From Paraburkholderia caribensis (GTDB lineage: Bacteria; Pseudomonadota; Gammaproteobacteria; Burkholderiales; Burkholderiaceae), in the NCBI RefSeq assembly GCF_002902945.1, contig NZ_CP026103.1:868001-932000 (forward strand): a stretch of 64,000 nucleotides of DNA, in the 5' to 3' direction. How positions within the stretch are numbered: position 1 is the first letter of the stretch; every line of letters starts with the position of its first letter. Below the pieces are notes generated by a model. The model searched no databases and was not told the DNA's origin. It saw only the letters and a program-made list of their open reading frames with translations. Positions 51,508 to 60,331 of the stretch are shown here, piece after piece. A program made the position numbers and the translations under genes.

Positions 51508-52524
51508 ATGAATCCAGCAGAAAAGCGCAAATGGCCGCGCTCGGGACTCGAAACAACGCTGATGGGCTTCGGCGCGGCGCCGATCGGCAACATCTTCCGG
51601 CCGATCACGGAGGAGGATTCCGCGGCCCTGATCAAGGCTGCCTGGGACGCCGGCGTGCGCTATTTCGACACAGCTCCCATGTACGGCCATGGTTTGAGCG
51701 AAGCTCGCTGTGGGCAGGGGTTGCGCTGGTATCCGCGCGACCAATATGTGCTGTCGACGAAGGTGGGACGACTTCTCAAGCCCCGCAAGCGCGCGGAAAT
51801 CGACTTTACGCCGTGGGTCGACGGCCTGCCGTTCGAAATGAAGTTCGACTACAGCTACGACGGTGTCATGCGGTCGATCGAGGACAGCCTGCAGCGACTG
51901 GCGTTGGAGCAGATCGACATCGCACTGATCCACGACATCGACAGCTATACGCATGGAGACAGGCAGCCGGAAATGTTCGAGGCGGCCATGTCGGGCGCGG
52001 CGAAGGCGCTGCTGAAGTTGCGCGACGAAGGCGTCGTGAAGGCGGTAGGCGTGGGTGTGAACGAATGGCCGGTTGCGCATGAGGCCGTCAAACGCCACGA
52101 CTTCGACTGTCTGCTGCTCGCCGGACGTTACACGCTGCTCGAGCAGGACGCGCTCGACGGCTTCCTGCCCCTGTGTGAGGAGAGGCAGGTGTCGGTCATC
52201 CTCGGCGGCGGCTACAACAGCGGCATTCTCGCGACGGGCGCGGTTCCCGGCGCGAAATACAACTATTCGCCCGCGCCCGATGCGGTCCTCGAACGGGTGC
52301 GCAAAATTGAGAAGGTGTGCCGGGAATACTCGGTGCCGTTGAAAGCGGCGGCGCTGCAGTTCGTGCTCGCCCACCCGACCATACCCACCAATATTCCCGG
52401 CGTGCGCACGGTCGCCCAGCTCGAAGACAACCTGCAAACGTTCCGGGCACAGATTCCATCCGCATTCTGGGCCGAACTGAAGCATCGTGAGCTGATCCGG
52501 CAGGACGCGCCCACTCCTCAATAA
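51508..52524 (+). CDS. Aldo/keto reductase (L-fucose / D-threo-aldose dehydrogenase type)
   Basis: The protein has 338 residues. It carries LETTLMGFGAAPIGNIFRPI, the catalytic Asp and Tyr in RYFDTAPMYGHGLSEARCG, the Lys in LSTKVGRLL and the His region in ALIHDIDSYT. The GFGAAPIGN and FDTAPxYGHGLSE patterns are typical of the bacterial aldose 1-dehydrogenase / pyridoxal dehydrogenase group. It would oxidise an aldose to its lactone with NAD(P). ATG 51508 follows ACAGGAGACAACG. A conserved operator lies about 100 bases upstream. Confidence 0.9.
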   Translation: MNPAEKRKWPRSGLETTLMGFGAAPIGNIFRPITEEDSAALIKAAWDAGVRYFDTAPMYGHGLSEARCGQGLRWYPRDQYVLSTKVGRLLKPRKRAEIDFTPWVDGLPFEMKFDYSYDGVMRSIEDSLQRLALEQIDIALIHDIDSYTHGDRQPEMFEAAMSGAAKALLKLRDEGVVKAVGVGVNEWPVAHEAVKRHDFDCLLLAGRYTLLEQDALDGFLPLCEERQVSVILGGGYNSGILATGAVPGAKYNYSPAPDAVLERVRKIEKVCREYSVPLKAAALQFVLAHPTIPTNIPGVRTVAQLEDNLQTFRAQIPSAFWAELKHRELIRQDAPTPQ

Positions 52525-52652
52525 CGGTTCGTCGCCGACCCGCAATCGGGTAGCAGAGAACGACTCGCGGGTTCCGCGCCCGCTTCCTCCGCCGCGCAAT
52601 TACGTGGCGGATGGGACCGGTCGTGCCCGCGTTTCAACGTCAGGGAGAAGTC

Positions 52653-53675
52653 ATGAAAGCTGCCGTACTTGTTGCTCCGATGCAGTTCGAGTTGCGCGAC
52701 GTGCCTGTTCCTGAGTGCGGCGCGTCGGACGTGCTTATCAAGGTCGAGCGCTGTGGGATTTGCGGAACCGACTTGCACATCTATCACGGCAACTACTCGA
52801 GCGACCGCCTGCCATTGATTCTGGGGCACGAGTTCTCCGGGACGATCGCCGAAGTCGGCTCGGCCGTAAAAGGGCTGAAGGTCGGTCAGGCGGTCACCGC
52901 CGACATCAATCTCGGTTGCCGCAGTTGCTTCTATTGCCGCAAGAACGAGATTCTCAATTGCACACAGATGGTTCAACTCGGCATTCATGTGGACGGTGGC
53001 ATGGCCGAGTACGTGCGTGTGCCGGCCTATGCGGTCGTCCCGTTGCCCGCGGCGATGCCCGTGGAAGAAGGCGCGATGGTCGAGCCGCTTTCGTGCATCG
53101 TGCGGGCGTTTCGGAAGGGGCATCTGCGGCTTGCCGAGAGTGTGCTGGTGATCGGCGCGGGGCCGATCGGCCAGATGCATATGCAGCTCGCCGTCCGCGC
53201 GGGCGCGGCACCTGTCATCGTCGTCGAGCCGAACGAGCAGCGGGCGCGACTCGCAAAAGAACTGGGCGCGGATCTGGTCGTGACCGACCCCGCTCAGCTC
53301 GAGGCCGCCGTGCGCGGCGCAACCGATGGACGCGGCATCGACGTCGCCATTGAAAGCGTCGGTTCAACCGAACTATACGAAAAGGCGTTCACGCTGATCC
53401 GTCCTGGCGGCCGCGTGATTGCGTTTGGACTTGCCAAGCCGGGTCATACGTTCAGAATCTCCGCGCTCGATTTCGTGCTGCGGGAGCAGGGCGTGCAAGG
53501 CAGTGTTGCCGGCATGGGCGACGACATGCACGAGGCCGCGACCCTGCTCGGTTACAGGCGCGTGAACGTTGCGCCGTTTCTCACCACGATCTATCGCCTC
53601 GATGACGTTCAGGCTGCGTTCACGCGCCTCGCTGAAGACAGGAACGTATTGAAGATCCAGTTGCAGGTCGCGTGA
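52653..53675 (+). CDS. Zinc-dependent alcohol (polyol/threonine-type) dehydrogenase
   Basis: The protein has 340 residues. Catalytic zinc ligands: Cys in RCGICGTDLHIYHG and His-Glu in LILGHEFSG. The structural zinc lobe has the four Cys in NLGCRSCFYCRKNEILNC. The NAD loop is VLVIGAGPIGQMHMQLA. It resembles sorbitol/L-threonine/2,3-butanediol dehydrogenases. GGGAGAAGTC precedes ATG 52653. It follows the AKR gene by 128 bases and precedes a sugar ABC ATPase by 69 bases. Confidence 0.93.
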   Translation: MKAAVLVAPMQFELRDVPVPECGASDVLIKVERCGICGTDLHIYHGNYSSDRLPLILGHEFSGTIAEVGSAVKGLKVGQAVTADINLGCRSCFYCRKNEILNCTQMVQLGIHVDGGMAEYVRVPAYAVVPLPAAMPVEEGAMVEPLSCIVRAFRKGHLRLAESVLVIGAGPIGQMHMQLAVRAGAAPVIVVEPNEQRARLAKELGADLVVTDPAQLEAAVRGATDGRGIDVAIESVGSTELYEKAFTLIRPGGRVIAFGLAKPGHTFRISALDFVLREQGVQGSVAGMGDDMHEAATLLGYRRVNVAPFLTTIYRLDDVQAAFTRLAEDRNVLKIQLQVA

Positions 53676-53744
53676 ATTGCCCGGCCGTCGCAGCGGTTCG
53701 AAGTCATGTCAACACGGTATTGCATCGCCTGGCAGAGGCAGTCC

Positions 53745-55232
53745 ATGAATGCTCTCGAAGTGAAGGGAATCAGCAAGACCTACCCTGGTGTACGGGCTCT
53801 GGATCGCATTGAATTTTCATGCAGCCGTGGGTCCGTGCACGCGCTGGTTGGAGAAAACGGTGCGGGCAAATCAACGCTGATCAAGATTCTGAGCGGCGCC
53901 ACTGCACCCGATGAAGGCGAACTGTTACTCGACGGCAAATCCTACTCACCGGCATCGCCGAGCGAAGCAGTGACAGTGGGCGTATCGACGATTTATCAGG
54001 AGTTCAACCTGATCCCCGGCTTGAGTGTTGCCGAGAATATTTTTCTGGGCCGTGAACGGATCAGTCGTGGCTTGCTCGATGCCGCATCCATGCGCAGCGA
54101 AGCGAAGGCGCTGCTCGCGCGCATCGGCGCACCGATCGACGTGCGAAGGCGTGTCGGCACGCTGTCGGTAGCTGAACAGCAACTCGTCGAGATCGCCAAG
54201 GCGCTCGCCGTCTCAGCGCGCGTGCTGATCATGGATGAACCGTCAGCGACGCTTTCCGATCGTGAGATGACTCTGCTCTATAACGTCGTGCGAACTCTGT
54301 CGCGCGATGGAGTGACGATTCTCTATGTGTCGCACCGGATGGATGAGATTTTCGACCTTTGCGACACCTGCACGATCATGAAAGACGGTCGCTCGGTCTG
54401 TACGCGTAGGGTGGCGGACCTCGATCGCGCATCGCTGATACGGCTCATGGTGGGCCGCGAAGTCGATACACGCTTTCCAGATCGGCGCGACAACGGCGAC
54501 GAACCTGCTGCGCAGATTGTGCTCGATGTAAAGGCGCTGCGACTCGCGGAGCGCGTAAAGGACGTCACTTTTAGCATACGTGCCGGTGAGATCGTAGGCC
54601 TCGCGGGACTCGTGGGCGCGGGACGTACGGAAGTGGCCCGTGCGATCTTCGGACTCGACGACATCGCGTCAGGCGAGATATCGCTGCGAGGGCGTGCACA
54701 TCGCCCGAAGACGCCCGCCGAGGCGATCGAATCAGGCGTCGCATTGGTGCCGGAGGATCGCAAGGCTCAAGGGCTGGTGCTCGGCCTCAGCATCCGCGAG
54801 AACGCGATGCTTCCCACACTCAAGAGCATTTGTCGCTTCGGCTTCGTTAGCCGACGCCGCGAACAGTCACGAGTGGCGTCCGTATGCCGGCAACTCGCGG
54901 TGTCGGCATCGAGCGCGGAAGTGCCCGTCGGAACTTTGTCGGGTGGCAATCAGCAGAAGGTCGTATTCGGCAAATGGATTGCCCACGACTACACACTTCT
55001 GATTCTCGACGAACCGACGCGGGGCGTTGATGTCGGCGCGAAGGTCGAGTTCTACAGGTTGATTGACGAGATTGCACGCTCTGGCAAGGCGGTTCTGTTG
55101 ATCTCCTCGGAAATGCCTGAACTCCTGGGCATGGCGGACCGCATCGTCGCGCTGCGTGATGGCGTAGTGACGGGGGAAGCTTCCGCTCATGGCGCAACAG
55201 AAGAGTCGGTCCTTCAAATGATAGCGAGGTAA
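53745..55232 (+). CDS. Ribose-type ABC transporter ATPase (second transporter)
   Basis: The protein has 495 residues with two NBDs. NBD1: GENGAGKST (36-44), LSVAEQQLVEIAKAL, VLIMDEPSATL. NBD2: GLVGAGRTEVARAIFGLD, LSGGNQQKVVFGKW, LLILDEPTRGVDVGAKVEFY. All motifs are normal, unlike the other ATPase of the island. ATG 53745 is used; ATG 53706 would add 13 residues outside the family. Its permease is broken just downstream, so this subunit has no intact local partner. Confidence 0.92.
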   Translation: MNALEVKGISKTYPGVRALDRIEFSCSRGSVHALVGENGAGKSTLIKILSGATAPDEGELLLDGKSYSPASPSEAVTVGVSTIYQEFNLIPGLSVAENIFLGRERISRGLLDAASMRSEAKALLARIGAPIDVRRRVGTLSVAEQQLVEIAKALAVSARVLIMDEPSATLSDREMTLLYNVVRTLSRDGVTILYVSHRMDEIFDLCDTCTIMKDGRSVCTRRVADLDRASLIRLMVGREVDTRFPDRRDNGDEPAAQIVLDVKALRLAERVKDVTFSIRAGEIVGLAGLVGAGRTEVARAIFGLDDIASGEISLRGRAHRPKTPAEAIESGVALVPEDRKAQGLVLGLSIRENAMLPTLKSICRFGFVSRRREQSRVASVCRQLAVSASSAEVPVGTLSGGNQQKVVFGKWIAHDYTLLILDEPTRGVDVGAKVEFYRLIDEIARSGKAVLLISSEMPELLGMADRIVALRDGVVTGEASAHGATEESVLQMIAR

Positions 55233-55235
55233 ATC

Positions 55236-56744
55236 ATGGCATTCGCAGAACCTATGTCCGGGACTGCTTCGAGCGGACGATTTTCAGGCGGCGCCTATCG
55301 GCGCATTGAGCTCATCCAGCGCTTTGGCATTCTCGCCATCTTCATGCTGCTGTGCGTGACGGCGGCAGTGTCATCGCCTTACTTTCTCACGGCCGAGAAC
55401 CTGTTGAATGTCGTACGCCAGGTGTCGGTGGTGGGACTGACATCGCTGGGCATGACGTTCGTGATATTGACGGCGGGTATCGATCTTTCCGTCGGATCGA
55501 TTCTCGCGCTCACGACGCTCGCCATTGCGGGTCTCAAGCCATATGGGCCGGTGGCATCGCTCGCGGGTGGCCTCGCAATCGCGCTGATTTGCGGGTGGGC
55601 CAACGGCGTTATCACGACCAAAGGCCGTATCCAGCCGTTCATCGTCACGCTTGGCATGATGACGGCGCTTGTCGGCGTCTGACTCGCTTATTCGGATGGT
55701 CAGCCGGTCATTGGTGTTCCGGCGTCGCTTGCATGGATTGGACGTGGACGCCTCGCAGGCGTGCCCGTTCAGGCGCTGCTTTTCATCGTGATGGCCGTGG
55801 CATCGGCGGTAATTCTGAGAATGACGCGCTACGGAAGGCACGTGTATGCCGTGGGCGGCAATGCGGAAGCCGCGCGCCTGTCGGGCGTACCTGTCGACAG
55901 GATTCGCGTGATTGCCTACTGCCTTTCCGGGTTGTTCGCGGGGCTCGGTGGTCTTGTGATGTCGACGCAACTGAACATCGGTGAAGCGAACCTCGGAAAG
56001 GGGCTTGAACTCGATGCGATTGCCGCTGTGGTGGTCGGTGGCACGAGTCTGTCGGGTGGCGCGGGTGGCATCGGAGGCACGATCGTTGGTGTCTTGCTGA
56101 TCGGCGTGCTGAACAACCTTCTCAATCTGCTCAACATCCCTGCCTATACGCAGTTGATCGTCAAGGGCGCAATCACAATGGTATCGGGCGATAACCGCGC
56201 ACTGGGTGTGGATGCGGGTCAGTACATCGTCGAAACGCTTACAAAAAAGTACGGCAAACCCAAAGGCAACATCGTCTTGCTCGAAGGCATTCCAGGTGAC
56301 GAGACATCCGTGAACCGGATAGGCGGCGTCACGTCGGTGACCGGGAAATCCGCGGACATCAAGGTCATCGCGAAACAACCGGCCGATTACCGCCGGCCGA
56401 AAGCCTACGCTGTGATGCAGAACATCCTGCAGGCGCATCCTGCCGGCACGGTCGACCTTGTATTCGCCGCGAACGGCGAGATGGCGCTCGGCGCGATCCA
56501 GGCGATCAAGGAGAGCGGCCGGTCGAGTGAGATCAAGGTGTTGGGCCTCGACGGGCAGAAAGAAGAGTTTGAAGCGATCCGGGCCGGTGACGAAGCGGCC
56601 ACGTGGCTGTATCCGCCCGCTGGAACTGAAAGCATGGCAGTCGCGCTAAAGATCCTGAAAGGGGAGAAGGTGCCGCCCAAGGTTGTGTTGCCAACTGTCC
56701 GGGTCACGAAGGAAAACATTGACTCGGTGAAGCCGGCCTTCTAA
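55236..56744 (+). pseudogene. Permease interrupted by UGA and fused in frame to the C-terminal part of a binding protein
   Basis: From ATG 55236 the RbsC-like permease runs normally (TSLGMTFVILTAGIDLSVGS, IQPFIVTLGMMTALVG) to TGA at 55680-55682. The same frame continues beyond the stop with the proper permease sequence (LAYSDGQPVIGVP, then RMTRYGRHVYAVGGNAEAARLSGV, VVVGGTSLSGGAGGIGG). At about 56176 (LIVKGAIT) it switches directly into the middle of an RbsB-like binding protein (VSGDNRALGVDAGQYIVETL), ending at 56744. The last permease residues, any spacer, and the signal peptide and N-lobe of the binding protein are missing. The transporter cannot work as read unless UGA is bypassed, and even then the binding protein is incomplete. 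Confidence 0.9.
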
Positions 56745-56880
56745 AACGGCCGACGAAATTGCGTCAGTCTCTGAAACGCGCAATCTCTTCTGGCGTTCGG
56801 CAACTCGCATTTCAGATCCCGCGAACATCGGGATCTACAAACGTTAAAGTGGTAGCGGATGGATCGAACAGGATACTTCC

Positions 56881-57423
56881 CGATATCATCTTGATCTTAA
56901 GAAGCTAGGGTTGCCGCTGGTGGTCGTTTATGTACCGACCTCGATCGGCAGTATATAGGGCGGGTGGCTATCGTCGCGCCTGATCGCTCGCGGATGGGAT
57001 TTCACTCGAGCACGTCAGATCACCATGCTTGGCTTGGCGTTCCTCGTGGTAGCCATAGCGTTTTCGCCCTGGATCGACAACATGTGGGCAATGGTTGGAC
57101 TTCTCAGCCTTGCCGCTGCAGCACACCAGGGCTGGTCTGCGAATCTGTTCACTACCGCGTCGGACATGTTCCCGAAGAGGCTCGTGGGATCGATTGTCGG
57201 AATGGGCGGCATGGCTGGCGCAATTGGTGGAACTGTCTTTCCCTTGTTTGTCGGTGCGCTTCTTGATCACTTCAAGGCTCTCGGAAACGTCAATGCGGGC
57301 TACAACATATTGTTTGCGATATGTGGGTCGGCATACGTGATCGCATGGACTATCATGCGTCTGATTCGGTCTTCGAATCCGCGAACGGACCTTGGGTCCA
57401 TGCCAGCCGATTCGGTGACTTGA
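56881..57423 (+). pseudogene. C-terminal remnant of an ExuT-like ACS-family MFS transporter
   Basis: In one frame the sequence reads LDLKKLGLPLVVVYV, then IGSI, a TAG stop at 56956-56958, GGWLSSRLIARGWDFTRARQ, and continues as MLGLAFLVVAIAFSPWI, GMGGMAGAIGGTVFPLFVGALLDHF to TGA 57421-57423. This is the last five or six membrane segments of a hexuronate-transporter-like protein. The first half is absent and the left end dissolves near 56866. No start codon serves it. It is a dead copy. Confidence 0.85.
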
Positions 57424-57452
57424 TTGCAGTCTGAGGTTAATGCCGGAGCCGT

Positions 57453-57791
57453 TCAAACATCGAATGGATTGGAGTCTTCATGTGCTAGCCTAACGCTACC
57501 GAGAAGAAGAAATCTGGGGCGGCGTGCCATTCGACACGTCCCGCGAATGTCGAGTAGCGGGGGATCGCCCTTGACCAGCCCAGCGGCAAACGCCGCAAAG
57601 AAGCTCTTGCCCGGATGCTCGCCAAGCAGCCCGGCACCCTGCTCCTCGACGTGAGCATGCGCCGTCTCGGCCACCTGTCCCAGCATCTGCGGGGCGTCGT
57701 CGGCATTGATACCTTGATCGGCTAGTGCCTGGGTTGCCTGACTCCCATGTTCCGACGCGAGAAATTCAGAAACCAGTTCCTGCATGTCCAT
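57453..57791 (-). pseudogene. Truncated small conserved gene (MDMQELVSEFL family)
   Basis: The first about 75 residues (MDMQELVSEFLASEHGSQAT, EEQGAGLLGEHPGKSFFAAFAAG, LVKGD) resemble a Burkholderia hypothetical of about 140 residues with an HVEEHGxGLLGEHPGRNFFAAFAAGIVKGD-like core. After KGDPPLLD the sequence loses that character (Arg-rich, RRPRFLLLG) and ends at 57453, so the C-terminal half appears to be replaced. The function is unknown. The nearby MFS remnant suggests a deletion or rearrangement here. Confidence 0.55.
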
Positions 57792-58068
57792 GACAAATGC
57801 TCCAGAAATCGAGGCGTTCGAAGGACCGACCTGGAAAAGGCGGCTGCAACACCTTGCTCGGCGTATGAGCAGCGATGCCTGCCCCATTGTCGCTGGACAA
57901 CCTTTCGGACGGACCACACTGCGCGCGGCCGCCGCGCGGCATAACTCCACGGCAGTCGACCAGTCATATGTCGATGAAGCGAAAAAGCCAGCGCACAATT
58001 TCTTGTCCACTGGCTGAACACTGCGACGACCGGAATCTCGTGCAGAGACCGTCTACGTGAGGACTCGA

Positions 58069-59214
58069 CTACTTCGTGGCGAAGACCGAGATTCCGCCGT
58101 TCGGAAACGCGGCGGCGCCTGGCTGGAACGGCACATAGACCTGGCCGAGGCCGCTGTCGATTGCAACCGAGTGCGCGCCGGTGCCTACCGCGACGGTGTA
58201 GAGCAGCTTGCGCGTCGCGCCGTCGATCACGCCCATCTGGGGCGTGAAGCCCGATGCCGCCGCCGTTCCGCTCGTCACCCAATGGCGCGCCGGCAGGAAA
58301 TAGCGATTCGAGCCGGGATCGTACGCGACCTGGTCCGTTCCGCCAAAGGGTATCGACGCAAGTTGGCCCCCCGTGTTGCGGTCGAGAATCAACGTGATCA
58401 GCGGATTACCCGCGGAAGGATCGCAGCCGATCAGCACATCGCTGTTAGGCCCGAGTGCAATGCCAGACGGCTCGCATTTGCCGAGTGAAAATGCCTTGCT
58501 GACAGCAGGCGTACCCGATGTGACGGAACTGGCTGTGATGACGTCCAGTTCGCCCGTCGGATTAGCCGTCGTTCCGTCGTTATTGATGAGGAAACTCTTC
58601 GACGCCGCGTCATACGTGCAAGCTTCCAGTCCCGATGAGCCGGTGAAGGTCAGCTTCGATACGACTGCTTGCGTCGTTGTCGAGATGAACGTGACGTACG
58701 GCGGCGTCTCGCCCGGGCTTGCGAACATGATGAGATGATCATCGGGATCGTAACAGCCTTCGTCGACGCGCGAACCTGACGTACTGATCGGAATCGTCTT
58801 GACCGTTTTCATCGCGGCCGTATCGACGATTTTCACCGAATCGACGTCGCCCACATACAGCGTGTTCGTTCCCGTCACACCGACGATGCCGTCGGGCCCG
58901 GACGCATCCGTGCTCGCGCCTGCGCCCGAAAAACCTCCCGTAATTTGCGCGATCAGCGTGTTCGATTTCGTGTCGACGACGTCGACGGATTTGTTATTTC
59001 GGTCCGCCAGATAGTACCTGCCTGCTTCCGTGTAGCCGATATCGAAACTGAACGCCGGCGTCGTGGAATTAGGCACGGCGATGGTCGTCAACAGCTTGGA
59101 CGGCGCGGGGGCGGGTGTCGATGAAGTCGGCGTCGACGCGGAGTTGTCTCCTCCGCCGCACGCTGCAAGCACGGCCGTCGCCACGAGTAGAGCGGCCAGT
59201 AACGGTTTTTTCAT
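58069..59214 (-). CDS. YncE-like beta-propeller lipoprotein
   Basis: The protein has 381 residues. The signal ends in a lipobox, AVLAAC at Cys19, followed by a Ser/Thr/Pro-rich linker (about 20-50). The rest is a series of WD/YVTN-like blades: RYYLADRNNKSVDVVDTKSNTLIAQI, NTLYVGDVDSVKIVDTAAMKTVKTI and HSVAIDSGLGQVYVPFQPGAAAF. AAAGGAG lies 7 bases before ATG 59214; an earlier ATG is too far out and has no signal character. It is anchored to a membrane facing the periplasm or outside. The binding partner is unknown. Confidence 0.87.
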   Translation of the reverse strand: MKKPLLAALLVATAVLAACGGGDNSASTPTSSTPAPAPSKLLTTIAVPNSTTPAFSFDIGYTEAGRYYLADRNNKSVDVVDTKSNTLIAQITGGFSGAGASTDASGPDGIVGVTGTNTLYVGDVDSVKIVDTAAMKTVKTIPISTSGSRVDEGCYDPDDHLIMFASPGETPPYVTFISTTTQAVVSKLTFTGSSGLEACTYDAASKSFLINNDGTTANPTGELDVITASSVTSGTPAVSKAFSLGKCEPSGIALGPNSDVLIGCDPSAGNPLITLILDRNTGGQLASIPFGGTDQVAYDPGSNRYFLPARHWVTSGTAAASGFTPQMGVIDGATRKLLYTVAVGTGAHSVAIDSGLGQVYVPFQPGAAAFPNGGISVFATK

Positions 59215-60331
59215 CAGTCGGCTCCTTTGAGCAGCAAAACAGGTGAGAGAAACGCTTGAGTGCTGTGTGCAGTGCTTCGTTCCGGTGGTAAGGATGAGGA
59301 AGGAGTGGCAAGAATGCACAGAAAATAATTTGATGGTTTGTATAGAGAGATGCGAATGAATGTATGGATAACGAAATATTCATACACTTGCCTGTCGATA
59401 TTTTCGTAATGTTGAATTCCCGTTTAGGACGCTGAATAACAATGAGAAGCGATGCAGGCACGTCGACAACAGAACTTATGCGGCATTGCCGCATTCATTT
59501 ATATCGTTGGTGGAATTGTGGAAAGTGGTGCTTGACTGGGAACAACCTGCCGTCAAGTTACCGTGTAGAGATTGACATGCTGTACTTCGCCTTGCTCTCG
59601 CGGCTCTGTAAGGCCAGGTTATGCAGTAGAAAGCGTAAATTTCAGTGAGCAGAGAAAAACGCGGAGGGAAGAACATCGAAGGTCAGGGAAAACGCCTGGC
59701 ACCTGATCCGTTCATTGACGAGATAAGACATTGCAACAAGAAATAATGCCTTCTTTAATAAATTTTCCGAATGATTCGCGTAATTATTGCCGGAATATAA
59801 AAACAAATATCAAATGCCATGAAATGCCTCCTCCTCTTAATCAAAACCTAAGACTGCGGGAATACAATTCATTGCTCTATTGCCCGAATTCCAGAAACGA
59901 AACATTCGCTTTCCAGAAAAGTGAGACGTCGACAGTTTATGTTGGGTCTGCCCAGAACGGGTTTACACGTATCGACGAGAAGTGGCGGACGTTTCGGAGA
60001 GGATGTCGATCGTCCGCTCCTGTCAGACCACAGCCCGATAGTGGTGGTCCATCGGTGATGGCGGCGTTGTCGAGCCAAGTGCGGTTACTTGACGTAAAAA
60101 CCGAACGCGCCGGTCTTCGCAGTGAAATGCGCTCGACGGGCGTCAGGTCGTCGCCACCGCGACCAGCCGATCCCTGGTTCGGCTCACAACCTGTAGGCCC
60201 ATAGCGCTTTAAAGGTCGAACCCACCAATCCCGAGCGCTTACGACCGTTTTTACATCACCGGGCCCTCGCTCATCCGGCCCGCGTCAGGACTGCATGCGG
60301 CGTGCGTGTCCCGTTCTGCTAAAAACATGAT
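59215..60331. other. Gene-poor 1.1-kb region with AT-rich stretch
   Basis: It contains the promoter side of the lipoprotein gene. TGTATG (59361-59366) and CATACA (59381-59386) form a 26-bp inverted repeat in AT-rich DNA, a possible operator. Around 59731-59900 the DNA is distinctly AT-rich for this genome. An open frame 59731-60204 has neither family nor plausible composition. No tRNA or transposase was recognised. Confidence 0.5.

Noticed and set aside
59731..60204. Open frame of 157 codons in AT-rich DNA
   Set aside because: There is no similarity, no ribosome-binding site and a composition that changes abruptly in the middle.
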